A stretch of DNA of 64,000 nucleotides from positions 1 through 64,000 of the forward strand of contig NZ_JAETXM010000001.1 in NCBI RefSeq assembly GCF_024494465.1, read 5' to 3'. The DNA comes from Bacillus sp. V3B. GTDB taxonomy: Bacteria; Bacillota; Bacilli; Bacillales; Cytobacillaceae. The position numbers were made by a program, and so were the translations under genes. Positions 8,739 through 18,065 of this stretch are shown piece by piece; within the stretch, counting starts at the first letter, position 1, and every line of letters begins with the position of its first letter. A model generated the notes under the pieces. That model saw only the letters and a list, made by a program, of their open reading frames with translations. It was not told where the DNA came from and did no database searches.

Positions 8739-9053
8739 GCCACGAAGATAATGCTTGGGTCCTTTTTTCGAGAGCATATTCAACGCTCAGCCAAAGTATT
8801 GCACTCAAAATCAGGAAGGAAGAAGGATAAAAAAGAAGAGTATTCATTTTAGTGAAAATATACAAATTGCAACTATTACCATTCTAGCTGATGAAGTCAA
8901 TTCACTTTTGATCCGAAAACTAGGTTTCCAGGCAGAATTAGTACCGGACTAGGGGTTGTAGGGAGAGAAGGAGATCATCGAATTACCCTTAAATGTAATT
9001 GAAGATCGCTTAAATTGCCATAAAATTATTAATTAAAAGTTGGAGATGTTTTA
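8739..9053. other. No supportable gene
   Basis: A 65-codon plus-strand frame (8755-8952) is present, but it has no recognisable family or convincing ribosome binding site. It sits in a row of gene fragments. I see nothing else here. Confidence 0.4.
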
Positions 9054-9160
9054 ATGTCGAATGTAAATCTTGCCATTATTTATTATAGTTCGACTGGAAC
9101 AAACCATGAACTGACAGACTGGGCTACGGAGGCCACAAAAGAAGGAGTCAAAAGTCCTGA
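9054..9160 (+). pseudogene. WrbA-type NAD(P)H:quinone oxidoreductase stump
   Basis: ATG at 9054, behind GGAGATG, opens with NLAIIYYSSTGTNHELTDWA. This is the flavin-phosphate-binding N-terminus of WrbA-like flavodoxin-fold quinone reductases. After about 35 residues the homology stops at an IS6-family end (9161), and the remaining roughly 160 residues are missing. Confidence 0.65.
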
Positions 9161-9174
9161 TTTGCACCAGAACC
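9161..9174 (+). mobile_element. Isolated IS6-family terminal repeat
   Basis: TTTGCACCAGAACC is the reverse complement of the GGTTCTGGTGCAAA end typical of IS240-like IS6-family elements. It is identical and in the same orientation to 9437-9450, and cuts the wrbA stump. Confidence 0.6.
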
Positions 9175-9285
9175 CCCAAAAATCCGAAATACTTGAAGAA
9201 AATATAAAAAATCGAAAGATTTCTAGTGACCCCTGGTCCTATACAACGAGTCCAAACAGTTGATGGATGAATTCTTTTTGATTTT

Positions 9286-9322
9286 GGACAGACTTCTCCC
9301 TGTGGAGAGTCTGTCCTTTTTT
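9286..9322 (+). terminator. Hairpin terminator in fragment region
   Basis: GGACAGACT-CTCC pairs with GGAG-AGTCTGTCC across CTGT, followed by TTTTTTG. It has lost its gene. Confidence 0.65.
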
Positions 9323-9450
9323 GATCATGCTTCCATTTGAATAGATTTTGCTTTTCCATACTGATCACGTCTTTTTTTAGAGTACTAGTATCAGTATGTC
9401 CAAGATTCAAAGATTACTTACAAGTGGTTTGAAATTTTTGCACCAGAACC
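9323..9450 (-). mobile_element. IS6-family fragment: terminal repeat plus transposase start
   Basis: Read on the minus strand, GGTTCTGGTGCAAA (9450-9437) is followed by about 77 bp and then ATG at 9359. This ATG opens MEKQNLFKWKHDQ, the characteristic start of IS240-like transposases. Homology ends after about 13 codons. The rest of the element is gone. Confidence 0.7.
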
Positions 9451-9457
9451 AACTAAA

Positions 9458-10378
9458 TTATATTCGATACGGGTCAATTCTAGTGAAAATCTCTTTTTTA
9501 TCTAAAAATGGAGCATGGCATTGGATCATTTCTTCAGTAAAAGGATGAATCAATTCAAGCTTTACTGCATGTAAGGCTTGGCGTGGAAAAATTGGATTTC
9601 CTCCATATAATTGGTCGCCTGCAAGTGGATGTCCAATATAGCTGAAATGCACACGAATTTGATGTGTTCTACCTGTCTCAAGAGAACATTTGACAATAGA
9701 AATACTTTCCTGATGATTAGTATCAATCACTTCATAATGAGTAATAGCCTTCTGTCCACCAGGGGATACTCTTCTTCTAGTCGCATGATGGCGGTCCCGT
9801 CCAATTGATTCTTTGATCGTTCCTTTTTTGGTCGACAGGATTCCATGAACAATGGCGAGATAGGTACGTTTGATTTCGCGCTTTTCAAGTAACTGATCAA
9901 GTATCGAACCAATGAAAGGATGCTTAGCAAATAGAACCGCTCCAGTTGTATCCTTATCAAGACGATGAATATGCTTTACTTGGCGATATTCCCCTTTTGC
10001 TTGTAAATGGAAGGCTACAGCGTTGGCGAGAGTGTCAGTTTGTTCTGATGAATTTGGATGCGTATCCATATTTGCTGGCTTATTAACGACAAGAAGATGG
10101 TCATCCTCATATAGGATGGATAGGTCATAGAAGGTCGGTTTAATAGTCAATTCTTCCTCTGTGAAAAATTGAATTTCGAGTCGATCTTTTCTTTTAAGTG
10201 GTACTGTCCAAACGGCTATTTGGCCATTTACTTTCACTCTTTTTTCCATTCTTAAGGAATGAGTTTGTTTTTTGGGGGCATGCCAAATATTTCGAAATAA
10301 TTCCTCAACAGAGAAGTTTGCCCACTTATCAGGGACAATGATTTCAAACCAGTCTCCTTTTCGGTGCGTCTGTATCAT
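9458..10378 (-). CDS. RluA-family RNA pseudouridine synthase (YhcT-like)
   Basis: Converts uridines in RNA to pseudouridine. The 306-residue protein has a short N-terminal region with an S4-like feel (RVKVNGQIAVW), then the catalytic domain with HRLDKDTTGAVLF near residue 140 (Asp of HRLD is the nucleophile). LETGRTHQIRVHF near residue 235 and GHPLAGDQLYGG follow. The start follows AAAAGGAG with seven bases between. Synteny with yhcU supports YhcT, and the target base is unknown. The gene is intact and marks the end of the decayed region. Confidence 0.88.
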   Translation of the reverse strand: MIQTHRKGDWFEIIVPDKWANFSVEELFRNIWHAPKKQTHSLRMEKRVKVNGQIAVWTVPLKRKDRLEIQFFTEEELTIKPTFYDLSILYEDDHLLVVNKPANMDTHPNSSEQTDTLANAVAFHLQAKGEYRQVKHIHRLDKDTTGAVLFAKHPFIGSILDQLLEKREIKRTYLAIVHGILSTKKGTIKESIGRDRHHATRRRVSPGGQKAITHYEVIDTNHQESISIVKCSLETGRTHQIRVHFSYIGHPLAGDQLYGGNPIFPRQALHAVKLELIHPFTEEMIQCHAPFLDKKEIFTRIDPYRI

Positions 10379-10536
10379 AAAAAAACTCCTTTTTAGGATG
10401 GATATTCGTTACAACTAACAATTTTTTGTACTATTATCCATTTTCTCTAGGTTGTGGTGTGAATTACCACCATAATAGCATAGGGAAATATGTTATTCTA
10501 TTATCATCTATTAGAGTGATTAAAGGTGGTTTTTTC

Positions 10537-10935
10537 GTGAAGGTAGTATTTGCTTCAACTCCTTGTCAGGCAGAAGAGATTAAGGAGTTAATTAATCAGT
10601 TATATTCCAATGTATTTCCAATGTATTTTACAGATGATGAGATTCATGAGTGTGAAAAGCAAAAAGTATTATTCTTATCAGCTAGCCATTTTGAGCAATT
10701 AGGTACATTAAAGGAAGCTTACAAAGTAATTGCAAGCTTACAAACAATCATTTCAATTCTTGAAAGTGAAAATTTAGAAGATCAATATATGGAAACTTTT
10801 TATAAAAACAGTTCCATTCTAAATGATTATGGATTGAATTTCCCCTTTGAGTATCATCATTTCTCAGAATCAAAAGAGACAAAGAGTAGTGGGTTAAGTA
10901 TTTATACAAAAGCAGCTAATGAGTTGTTAATATAA
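10537..10935 (+). CDS. yhcU: YhcU-like protein (DUF5365)
   Basis: Cytoplasmic protein of 132 residues and unknown function, conserved next to yhcT in Bacillus. GTG at 10537 is chosen over the open frame from 10426 because AAAGGTGG stands seven bases upstream and the resulting length matches the family. The sequence is acidic, has a single CE-K-Q segment and shows no membrane helix. It is divergent from the pseudouridine synthase gene, and a bidirectional hairpin separates it from the convergent bdb pair. Confidence 0.65.
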   Translation: MKVVFASTPCQAEEIKELINQLYSNVFPMYFTDDEIHECEKQKVLFLSASHFEQLGTLKEAYKVIASLQTIISILESENLEDQYMETFYKNSSILNDYGLNFPFEYHHFSESKETKSSGLSIYTKAANELLI

Positions 10936-10940
10936 AAAAT

Positions 10941-10975
10941 AAAAAGGCTGATACTGCACAGCCTTTTTATTTTTC
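10941..10975. terminator. Bidirectional terminator
   Basis: AAAAAGGCTG pairs with CAGCCTTTTT between the convergent yhcU and thioredoxin-like genes. Confidence 0.8.
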
Positions 10976-11446
10976 TATATTCTGACTATTTTCTGCGAAC
11001 CATTGTCTGTATTCAGTTTCATCTCTTAAATCAGCGATTCGTGCTACTTCTTTTCCATCTTTAAATTGCACAATGGTTGGGGTTCCTTTGATCCCATATT
11101 TGTTCCAACCTTGTTTAAATTCTTGAAGATTATATTGTACGAGGTTTATTCCCATATCCTCTGCTAATGGGGTGAGAATGGGTGTTGCTAATTCGCAATA
11201 TTCACAAGATGATTGAAAATAATAAACGGTCACGTCCTCTTTGTTTTCTAATTTAAGATCAAGTTCATCCGGTAAGATTAAATTTTGATAATTTTCATCC
11301 TCTAGAAGTGAGATTGTATCTGGATGGAGGTTGTCTTTTCCGTATGGATTACCTTCTGCTTTTTTACTATTTTGCATATTGGTTAATACCGCAACCCCGC
11401 TAAATAATACAATAATAATAGCTAAAAAAACCAAAACCTTTTTCAT
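10967..11446 (-). CDS. Membrane-anchored thioredoxin-like protein (BdbD partner position)
   Basis: Extracytoplasmic thiol-disulfide protein of 159 residues. An N-terminal hydrophobic anchor (VLVFLAIIIVLFSGVAVL) precedes a thioredoxin fold with the active site SCEYC near residue 86 and a cis-proline loop KGTPTIVQF. ATG at 11446 is used because AAAGGAGG lies just upstream, inside the end of bdbC. The frame further upstream overlaps bdbC and is spurious. Only one base separates it from bdbC, so the two are translationally linked. With the DsbB-like partner it probably forms a disulfide-generating pair. Residues around CEYC look more thioredoxin-like than DsbA-like, so a reductase role is not excluded. 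Confidence 0.75.
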   Translation of the reverse strand: MKKVLVFLAIIIVLFSGVAVLTNMQNSKKAEGNPYGKDNLHPDTISLLEDENYQNLILPDELDLKLENKEDVTVYYFQSSCEYCELATPILTPLAEDMGINLVQYNLQEFKQGWNKYGIKGTPTIVQFKDGKEVARIADLRDETEYRQWFAENSQNIEK

Positions 11447-11447
11447 T

Positions 11448-11882
11448 TTATACCTCCTTTGATTTTTTCCAAATAAGAAAACTACAAACAAAAATGATGA
11501 TGAATGCTGTAAGGGATAAAAATGGAATCGTGATGAATCCCAACCAATTGATATACTGGCCTGTACAAGGAACTCTTCCACATGCTGGTGCTACATCGGA
11601 CAATAAGCTAATCTTTTGCAATGAATAGTGATAAAGAGAAATACACCCACCAATAGCGGATAAAACCGTTGAATAAAGGGAAATGTTATAATCTTTTTTT
11701 ACGTTAGCAATCCCTAGTATGATAACAAAAGGATACATGACGATACGTTGGTACCAACATAGTTCACAAGGCTCGTACTGACGGATTTCTGAAAAATATA
11801 AGCTACCAAACATGGCGATGACAGATGCACCCCAAGCCATGAAAAGCAGGTACTCCCGTTTATCTTTTTGAACGTTATTCAT
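11448..11882 (-). CDS. bdbC: DsbB/BdbC-family disulfide oxidoreductase
   Basis: Four-helix membrane protein of 144 residues that passes electrons from a thiol oxidase partner to quinone. The two periplasmic-side cysteine pairs are present: CELC near residue 38 (YEPCELCWYQR) and C-GRVPC near 100-105 (APACGRVPCTGQY). AAGGAGTCGAG precedes the ATG. It heads a two-gene unit with the thioredoxin-like gene, and a MITE-like repeat is inserted just upstream. Confidence 0.87.
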   Translation of the reverse strand: MNNVQKDKREYLLFMAWGASVIAMFGSLYFSEIRQYEPCELCWYQRIVMYPFVIILGIANVKKDYNISLYSTVLSAIGGCISLYHYSLQKISLLSDVAPACGRVPCTGQYINWLGFITIPFLSLTAFIIIFVCSFLIWKKSKEV

Positions 11883-11902
11883 ACTCGACTCCTTTTTTTA
11901 AT

Positions 11903-11968
11903 GATTGTGTTAAACAATCGTGTTGATGCTCCAAAGGCCATTTATCAATAATAATCATTAACACAGCC
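11903..11968. mobile_element. MITE-like element, copy 1 (66 bp)
   Basis: Imperfect terminal inverted repeats (GATTGTGTT left, AACACAGCC right) are flanked by a perfect 8-bp target duplication TTTTTAAT (11895-11902 and 11969-11976). The left 35 bases (TGTTAAACAATCGTGTTGAT and on) match the element at 53561. Confidence 0.7.
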
Positions 11969-11976
11969 TTTTTAAT

Positions 11977-12323
11977 AATTCATTGTCGATTCGTTTGGTT
12001 ATCCTCTTGAATTATATATTGGGAGGAGAAAAGTTGTAAACAAAGTTGCTTGTTTTAAGGATCATTCATTTTGGTTACTCGAAACACGATTGCCTTTTAT
12101 TGAAAGTAGTAATTTATTCTTGTCGATTCTAGAGAATATTGTAAGGTTTTTTCCAATAATAGATAGGAACACTTCTTTATTAATCATTCATTTTCATGGT
12201 ATATTTTATAATAAAGTCTTAAATGTTAACATAATATGATTTATCCCATCGTAACGGGCAGTTAGGCCCTACCTCAAGACTTCTTTATAGGGATAGGATT
12301 GAATAATTCAGGAGGGTTACATA
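11977..12323. other. Non-coding leader region before pgcA
   Basis: No gene is supported. It holds a TATAAT at about 12207, a small GGGC/GCCC hairpin near 12258-12271 and the CAGGAGGG ribosome binding site of pgcA. I could not match the hairpin to a known riboswitch. Confidence 0.5.
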
Positions 12324-14066
12324 ATGAATTGGAAACAAAAGGCTGAGAGATGGATTCAGTACGAATCTTTAGATACAGTGGTACAAGAACAATTGAATCG
12401 AATTAAAGCAGATGATAAAGATTTAGAAGAGGCCTTTTACAAAGATTTGGAATTTGGAACAGGTGGGATGAGGGGCGAGATAGGTGCTGGAACGAATAGA
12501 ATGAATCTATATACTATTCGAAAGGCATCTGCTGGACTTGCAGCTTATATTGAAGGGAATGGATCAGAAGCAAAAAGACGAGGTGTAGTCATTGCCTATG
12601 ATTCGCGTCACTTTTCTCCAGAATTTGCTATGGAAGCAGCAAAAACATTGGCAACAAGAGGTATTCAGGCATATGTATTTGATGCCTTGCGCCCGACACC
12701 AGAGCTTTCATTTGCTGTTCGTTACTTACAAGCATTTTCTGGTATTGTGGTGACGGCTAGCCATAATCCACCAGAATATAATGGATATAAAGTATATGGT
12801 TCAGATGGTGGTCAATTACCACCAGAAGCAGCAGATGTGATTATTGATAAAGTAAATGAAATTGAAAATGAGCTATTAATTGCAGTGGAAGATCAATCTT
12901 CTTTAATGAAAAAAGGATTAATTAAAATGATCGGACATGAGGTTGATCAGGCATATAACGAAAAGTTAATGACGATTTCAGAAAACCGGAATATCGCAGA
13001 TGAGATAGATGTGAAGGTCGTATTTACACCCCTTCACGGTACAGGAAATATTCCTATACGTAATGCGTTAAAATCGTTGAAATATCAACATGTAACGGTT
13101 GTAAAAGAGCAAGAATTACCAGATCCTGAATTTTCAACAGTAACCAGCCCAAATCCCGAAGAACAGGCTGCCTTTACTTTGGCCATTCAAGAAGGGAACA
13201 AAATTGGAGCAGACCTTCTGATTGCGACAGACCCGGATGCCGATCGTTTAGGGATAGCTGTAAAGAATGATAAAGGTGAGTATGTGATTTTAACGGGAAA
13301 TCAAACAGGTGCGATCCTTCTTCATTATATTTTATCCGAAAAACAAGCGAAAGGTACGTTGCCAAAAAATGGTGTTATGTTAAAAACAATTGTCACCAGT
13401 GAATTAGGGAGAAAAATTGCTGATTCCTTTCGTATAACAACAATTGACGTGTTGACCGGTTTTAAATTTATTGGTGAAAAAATAAAAGAATTTGAAACAA
13501 CAGGCGAATATAAATTTTTATTCGGCTATGAAGAAAGCTATGGCTATTTAATTGGTGAATTTGTTCGTGATAAAGACGCTGTACAAGCTGCTTTGTTAGG
13601 GACAGAAGTAAGTGCTTATTATAAGAAAAAAGGGAAAAGTCTCTACGATGCGTTACGTTCGATTTTCGAACAATATGGCTATTTCCAAGAAGGTCTTCGT
13701 TCTTTAACCTTAAAAGGAAAAGAGGGGGCTGAACTCATTGAAAAAACACTTGCATCTTTCCGTTCTCATCCACTGGAAAAGTTGGATGGCTTGAAAGTGA
13801 TTGCTGTCGAGGATTATTTATCAAGTATCCGAACTGCAGCTGACGGAACAGAAAAAGTGATCAAATTGCCAAAATCAAATGTCATTAAATATCATTTTGA
13901 AGATGATACATGGATTGCTTTAAGGCCATCAGGAACTGAGCCCAAAGTTAAATTTTACTTTAGTGTATGTAGCTCAAGTTTAGAAGAAAGTAAACAAAAA
14001 CTTGCAAAGATTGAACAACAATTTATGGACCTAGTCGATCAAAAAATCAACGGATTATCAAAATAA
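12324..14066 (+). CDS. pgcA: Alpha-phosphoglucomutase/phosphomannomutase
   Basis: Interconverts glucose-6-phosphate and glucose-1-phosphate, feeding UDP-glucose for teichoic acid glycosylation and glycolipids. The 580-residue protein shows the four phosphohexomutase elements. The catalytic phosphoserine loop [13 protein letters not shown] is near residue 144. The metal loop DPDADRLG is near 303. The sugar-binding loop GYEESYGYL is near 404. The phosphate-binding loop RPSGTEPK is near 535. CAGGAGGG stands nine bases before the ATG. The gene stands alone with its own terminator, in the same neighbourhood as in B. subtilis. Confidence 0.95.
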   Translation: MNWKQKAERWIQYESLDTVVQEQLNRIKADDKDLEEAFYKDLEFGTGGMRGEIGAGTNRMNLYTIRKASAGLAAYIEGNGSEAKRRGVVIAYDSRHFSPEFAMEAAKTLATRGIQAYVFDALRPTPELSFAVRYLQAFSGIVVTASHNPPEYNGYKVYGSDGGQLPPEAADVIIDKVNEIENELLIAVEDQSSLMKKGLIKMIGHEVDQAYNEKLMTISENRNIADEIDVKVVFTPLHGTGNIPIRNALKSLKYQHVTVVKEQELPDPEFSTVTSPNPEEQAAFTLAIQEGNKIGADLLIATDPDADRLGIAVKNDKGEYVILTGNQTGAILLHYILSEKQAKGTLPKNGVMLKTIVTSELGRKIADSFRITTIDVLTGFKFIGEKIKEFETTGEYKFLFGYEESYGYLIGEFVRDKDAVQAALLGTEVSAYYKKKGKSLYDALRSIFEQYGYFQEGLRSLTLKGKEGAELIEKTLASFRSHPLEKLDGLKVIAVEDYLSSIRTAADGTEKVIKLPKSNVIKYHFEDDTWIALRPSGTEPKVKFYFSVCSSSLEESKQKLAKIEQQFMDLVDQKINGLSK

Positions 14067-14072
14067 GAAAAG

Positions 14073-14112
14073 ATTAAAAAACACGGAACCTAAAGGAACC
14101 GTGTTCTTTAAT
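14073..14112. terminator. Bidirectional terminator after pgcA
   Basis: ATTAAAAAACACGG pairs with CCGTGTTCTTTAAT between the convergent pgcA and yhdB. Confidence 0.8.
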
Positions 14113-14116
14113 CTTT

Positions 14117-14371
14117 TTATGGCAGTACATATTGTGATTCGTCCAACATTTCATCGGCATTTAATTCAATGGCATGGTCGATGTATCGTAGTAAAGAATA
14201 TAAATGTTTCTCGATGATCGAGTAATCTTTTTCAAAATTATAGGCATGTAGAAAATGCTCAATTTTTTTTGCTAAAAAATTATCGGTTGTTCGGACCATT
14301 AGGATTAGTAAATTATCCCATTCTGAACGATGTGTATAATACAACGCTCGGTCATAATCCATTTTTATCAT
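14117..14371 (-). CDS. yhdB: YhdB-like small protein
   Basis: Eighty-four residues, predicted soluble and helical, rich in acidic and aromatic residues. Length, sequence style (DYDRALYYTHRSEWDNLL) and position beside spoVR fit the YhdB family of unknown function. AGGAGAGGA lies before the ATG. Placement in a sporulation neighbourhood does not by itself show a sporulation role. Confidence 0.6.
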   Translation of the reverse strand: MIKMDYDRALYYTHRSEWDNLLILMVRTTDNFLAKKIEHFLHAYNFEKDYSIIEKHLYSLLRYIDHAIELNADEMLDESQYVLP

Positions 14372-14606
14372 AATATCCTCTCCTCCTTCTTTTTTAAGGA
14401 GTGGTATTAGTGTATGAAAGAAAGCAGAAATATTGCAGTGTAAATGTTGGACGTATGATTCTTATGCTATTTCCATCATTTATTATACTAAATAAAGTAA
14501 AGAGACAAATAATAAACACAAATTAATTTCATCTATTTGGTGTCTATGCTAGTATCTGAAACGATTTGTATAAAAAACGTTTTTTGTCAAGCTTGAAACC
14601 AAACAC

Positions 14607-14635
14607 TCATTTTTCTGCTTGTTTTCTCATACATT
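14607..14635 (+). promoter_or_regulatory. Candidate sigma-E promoter of spoVR
   Basis: TCATTTT, then a spacer of about 14-15 bases, then CATACATT matches the -35/-10 pattern of mother-cell sigma-E promoters. It lies 34 bases before the spoVR start. spoVR is sigma-E dependent in B. subtilis. Confidence 0.45.
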
Positions 14636-14668
14636 GAGATATATGGAAGCATGAAGGGAGCGAAATGG

Positions 14669-16081
14669 ATGAATGGAGTGGAACGTAAAGACCTTGAATA
14701 TGCCATAAAAGAAATAACCGAGATCGCTACTGGTTTCGGACTTGATTTCTATCCAATGCGCTATGAAGTTTGCCCAGCAGATATTATTTATACTTTTGGA
14801 GCATACGGAATGCCAACACGTTTTTCTCATTGGAGTTTTGGGAAGCAATTTCATAAAATGAAGCTTCATTATGATCTTGGTTTATCAAAAATATATGAAC
14901 TTGTGATCAATTCAGATCCATGTTATGCATTTTTACTTGATTCAAACTCACTTATTCAAAATAAACTGATTGTTGCTCATGTACTAGCCCACTGTGATTT
15001 CTTTAAAAATAACGTCCGTTTTCAAAATACGAAGCGCGAAATGGTTGAGAGTATGGCAGCAACAGCTGAAAGGATTAGAAAATACGAAATTCTATATGGT
15101 AAAAGAGAAGTGGAAGTATTTCTAGATGCTGTTCTAGCCATCGAGGAACATATTGATCCATCCTTAATGCGGCCCAAATTATCATGGGATATGAACGATG
15201 TTGATTTTGAAGAGGAGGTAACGAGAGCTTCACCCTATGATGATTTATGGAACCTTGATAAAGCGGATCAGCCTAAACGAGAAGATAAATTAAAACAGAA
15301 GAAATTTCCACCTCAGCCTGAAAAAGATATCTTATTGTTTATTGAAACCTATAGTCGAGACCTGATGGAATGGCAACGTGATATTTTAACAATGATGCGA
15401 GAAGAGATGTTATATTTTTGGCCCCAATTAGAAACGAAAATTATGAATGAAGGCTGGGCTTCCTATTGGCATCAAAGGATATTGCGCGAGATGGATTTAA
15501 CAAGTTCCGATGCGCTTGAGTTTGCTAAGTTAAATGCAGGGGTTGTTCAACCATCACGTACAAGTATAAATCCTTATTATTTAGGATTAAAGATTTTTGA
15601 AGATATTGAAGAACGTTTTAACAATCCGGATGATGAAATGAAGAAAAGAGGCGTAGTGCCTGGATCAGGTAGAGAGAAAATGTTTGAGGTTCGTGAAATT
15701 GAATCTGATATTTCTTTTTTGCGTAACTATTTAACAAAAGATTTAGTTATGCGTGAAGATATGTATCTCTTCCAAAAACAAGGAAAGGAATATAAGATTG
15801 TCGGAAAAGAATGGGAGCAGGTACGTGATCAACTTGTAAGTATGCGTGTGAATGGTGGATTTCCATATATCACTGTCAATGATGGAGATTATATGAAAAG
15901 TGGGGAGCTTTATTTAAAGCATTGGTATGAAGGAATAGAATTAGATTTGCGCTATTTAGAAAAGGTTATGCCATACATTCATCAGCTATGGGGTAGAGCG
16001 ATCCATATTGAAACGATTAGTGAAGATCGAAATATTTTATTTACCTGCGATGGTAAAAATATTCAACGTAAATTTCTGTAG
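14669..16081 (+). CDS. spoVR: SpoVR, spore cortex protein
   Basis: Conserved cytoplasmic protein of 470 residues required for normal spore cortex formation in B. subtilis, biochemical activity unknown. ATG 14669 is preferred to 14651, because AGGGAG precedes it by eight bases and the length then matches the family (about 468). Recognisable blocks include [20 protein letters not shown] at the N-terminus, [11 protein letters not shown] and the [12 protein letters not shown] segment typical of SpoVR. A bidirectional terminator separates it from the transporter gene downstream. Confidence 0.93.
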   Translation: MNGVERKDLEYAIKEITEIATGFGLDFYPMRYEVCPADIIYTFGAYGMPTRFSHWSFGKQFHKMKLHYDLGLSKIYELVINSDPCYAFLLDSNSLIQNKLIVAHVLAHCDFFKNNVRFQNTKREMVESMAATAERIRKYEILYGKREVEVFLDAVLAIEEHIDPSLMRPKLSWDMNDVDFEEEVTRASPYDDLWNLDKADQPKREDKLKQKKFPPQPEKDILLFIETYSRDLMEWQRDILTMMREEMLYFWPQLETKIMNEGWASYWHQRILREMDLTSSDALEFAKLNAGVVQPSRTSINPYYLGLKIFEDIEERFNNPDDEMKKRGVVPGSGREKMFEVREIESDISFLRNYLTKDLVMREDMYLFQKQGKEYKIVGKEWEQVRDQLVSMRVNGGFPYITVNDGDYMKSGELYLKHWYEGIELDLRYLEKVMPYIHQLWGRAIHIETISEDRNILFTCDGKNIQRKFL

Positions 16082-16136
16082 TCTAATGATTCTTGCTTTT
16101 AGACGACTATATAGATAGATCATTTTGGTATTGGAA

Positions 16137-16168
16137 AGGGGCTAACTCCTTAATGGGAGTCAGCCTCT
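16137..16168. terminator. Bidirectional terminator
   Basis: GGGGCTAACTCC and GGGAGTCAGCCTC form an interrupted hairpin between convergent spoVR and the CNNM/CorC gene. Confidence 0.65.
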
Positions 16169-17487
16169 TCGTATTTCTGAGAATCATCTATTTTTTCTTT
16201 TTTGACTTCAATGTAAAGAATGTGATGACCTTCAATTTCTTTTACTGTAAATGTGTAGCCTTCTTTCGTGATTGTATCTCCCAATTGTACATCAAATTGT
16301 TGGGATAAGATCCATCCTGCAAATGTATCAATGTCCTCTTCTGATAGCGTTGTACCGAGTAGATCATTGACATCCTCCATTAATACTTTACCACTTAGAA
16401 TGTAATGATCTTGATCAATCTTTCGTATATCGGCTACTTCATCTGTATCAAACTCATCGCGGATTTCCCCTACAATTTCTTCGATAATATCTTCAACGGT
16501 AACAAGGCCAGCAGTTCCTCCATACTCATCATGTAAAATGGCTATATGTGAGCGTTCTTTTTGCATTTTAAGCAAAAGGTCATGGATTGGAATGGTTTCA
16601 ATTACTCGAATAACTGGTTTGATATATGTTAGGAAAGAGGTTTCTCGGTTGATAGAAGAATTAGAAATGGTCGTTGTCAGAATTTCTTTAATATTTACAA
16701 CGCCTTCAATATTATCTTTATCTCCATTTATGACAGGGTAGCGAGTATATTTTTCCTCTTTTATAATAGAAAGAACTTCTTCCATTGATGAATCAAGGGA
16801 TATACTGACGATTTCTGTACGAGGTACCATGATTTCCTTAGCAATTCGATTATCAAATTCAAAAATATTATTGACGTAGGTTAGTTCTGATTTGTTGATT
16901 TCTCCACTTTTATAGCTTTCTGATAAAATAATGCGCAATTCTTCCTCGGTGTGGGCTAATTCATTCTCAGAGACAGGCTTTAGACCAAATACCCCTGTAA
17001 GAAGTCTTGCTGAACCATTTAGTATCCAAATAACTGGAAACATTATTTTGTAAAACCAAATAATTGGTTTTGCAAAGGTTAAGGTAACAGCCTCTGCTTT
17101 TTGAATGGCAACCGTTTTGGGTGCAAGCTCTCCTACTACAACATGGATAAAGGTAATAAAGCTAAATGCAATGACAAATGATAAAATATGGGATAAGGAT
17201 TCATTTAATTCCATTTGAATAAAAAGAGGATGCAAGATTTTTGCAACGGCTGGTTCACCAAGCCAACCTAAACCAAGAGCGGTTATGGTAATTCCTAGCT
17301 GACATGCGGATAAATAATCATCTAAATGAGTGATAACATGTTTTGCTGCTCTAGATCCAGCTTTATCTTCTTCAATTAATTGATTAATTCTTGAACTTCT
17401 TACCTTTACAATCGCAAATTCAGTTGCAACGAAAAAGGCAGTTAATACGATGAGAATGACGACTAAAATTAAGTTAATGGTGATCAA
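16150..17487 (-). CDS. CNNM/CorC-type transporter, paralogue 1 (YhdP/YhdT family)
   Basis: Membrane protein of 445 residues. A DUF21 domain with four hydrophobic segments covers about residues 1-190. A CBS pair covers about 205-330 ([12 protein letters not shown]-like start, then [20 protein letters not shown]). A CorC/HlyC domain sits at the C-terminus. B. subtilis YhdP (MpfA) of this family protects against high magnesium, so magnesium export is the likely role. The start is TTG at 17487 with TAAGG seven bases upstream, and a stronger CAGGAGGTGT lies about 27 bases upstream. A close paralogue lies 580 bp upstream. Which of the two is the YhdP orthologue is not clear. Confidence 0.85.
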   Translation of the reverse strand: MITINLILVVILIVLTAFFVATEFAIVKVRSSRINQLIEEDKAGSRAAKHVITHLDDYLSACQLGITITALGLGWLGEPAVAKILHPLFIQMELNESLSHILSFVIAFSFITFIHVVVGELAPKTVAIQKAEAVTLTFAKPIIWFYKIMFPVIWILNGSARLLTGVFGLKPVSENELAHTEEELRIILSESYKSGEINKSELTYVNNIFEFDNRIAKEIMVPRTEIVSISLDSSMEEVLSIIKEEKYTRYPVINGDKDNIEGVVNIKEILTTTISNSSINRETSFLTYIKPVIRVIETIPIHDLLLKMQKERSHIAILHDEYGGTAGLVTVEDIIEEIVGEIRDEFDTDEVADIRKIDQDHYILSGKVLMEDVNDLLGTTLSEEDIDTFAGWILSQQFDVQLGDTITKEGYTFTVKEIEGHHILYIEVKKEKIDDSQKYEEADSH

Positions 17488-17523
17488 TAGTAGGCCTTAC
17501 ATGTGTAAGGCGTACACCTCCTG
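17488..17523 (-). promoter_or_regulatory. Structured leader over the start of CNNM paralogue 1
   Basis: On the minus strand CAGGAGGTGT (17523-17514) is followed by GCCTTAC-ACAT-GTAAGGC (17511-17494), whose 3' arm covers the start-proximal TAAGG. An alternative stem GTGTA/TACAC would free it. This suggests translational control. Confidence 0.4.
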
Positions 17524-17982
17524 AAAGTGGGTATTCTTTATTTTGTCAAAATGGATGTAATAAGTAGATAGATATCGTTATTTAATAAAAATGCTGTATA
17601 GTATATAAGTCCAGCTTTATTTTTCGACATAGAATAGAACCAGTCGGCCAACCTCCTTTCACTTCGCTGTTATTACTACGTACATAAAGGCTTGCTCAAG
17701 CAGGTTGACCAACCATTTCTTATCAAGTTGGATTTATATAGATAAACCTTTTTAATTATATATTATATCATAATATGATCTTGATCTGGTAGATACAATG
17801 AAAGGTAAGTATTGTTTAAACAAAGTATTTTAACCGTTGTAGTTTCATATTTATCCTTACTATAGCAAAAGGGAATTGTGAATTTATGAACATTATACAA
17901 ATATATTGTTACGGTTTTAGCAACTCGTAGAGAAAGTGATGATCATTATTGACAAGCATTATGGGGTATATATAAAGAACAC
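17524..17982. other. Intergenic region with an unidentified structured element
   Basis: No gene is supported. GGCCAACCT (17646-17654) can pair with AGGTTGACC (17702-17710), and the enclosed segment holds a second hairpin GCTTG/CAAGC (17690-17701). It would be transcribed ahead of CNNM paralogue 1. It does not match the M-box magnesium riboswitch as I know it. Confidence 0.4.
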
Positions 17983-18022
17983 AAAAAACTCCCCAAATGG
18001 CTGAACCAGGGGGAGTTCTTTG
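17983..18022 (-). terminator. Terminator after CNNM paralogue 2
   Basis: On the minus strand AACTCCCC pairs with GGGGAGTT across 15 bases, followed by TTTTTG. Confidence 0.8.
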
Positions 18023-18065
18023 TTATTGAAAGCATGAATAACCTGTTAAATGGACTGTCGTTTTC

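Noticed and set aside
9051-9410. Minus-strand ORF of 119 codons
   Set aside because: A chance fusion of the IS6 transposase start, a terminator hairpin and the antisense of the wrbA stump.
10967-11581. Long version of the thioredoxin-like ORF starting at 11581
   Set aside because: The first 45 codons overlap bdbC out of frame. The SD-preceded ATG at 11446 gives a normal membrane anchor.
12230-12320. Riboswitch in the pgcA leader
   Set aside because: Only a short GGGC/GCCC hairpin is visible, and no conserved aptamer sequence was recognised.
17524-17980. M-box magnesium riboswitch for the CNNM transporter
   Set aside because: The conserved M-box sequence blocks are not present. The hairpins seen there are reported only as an unidentified element.
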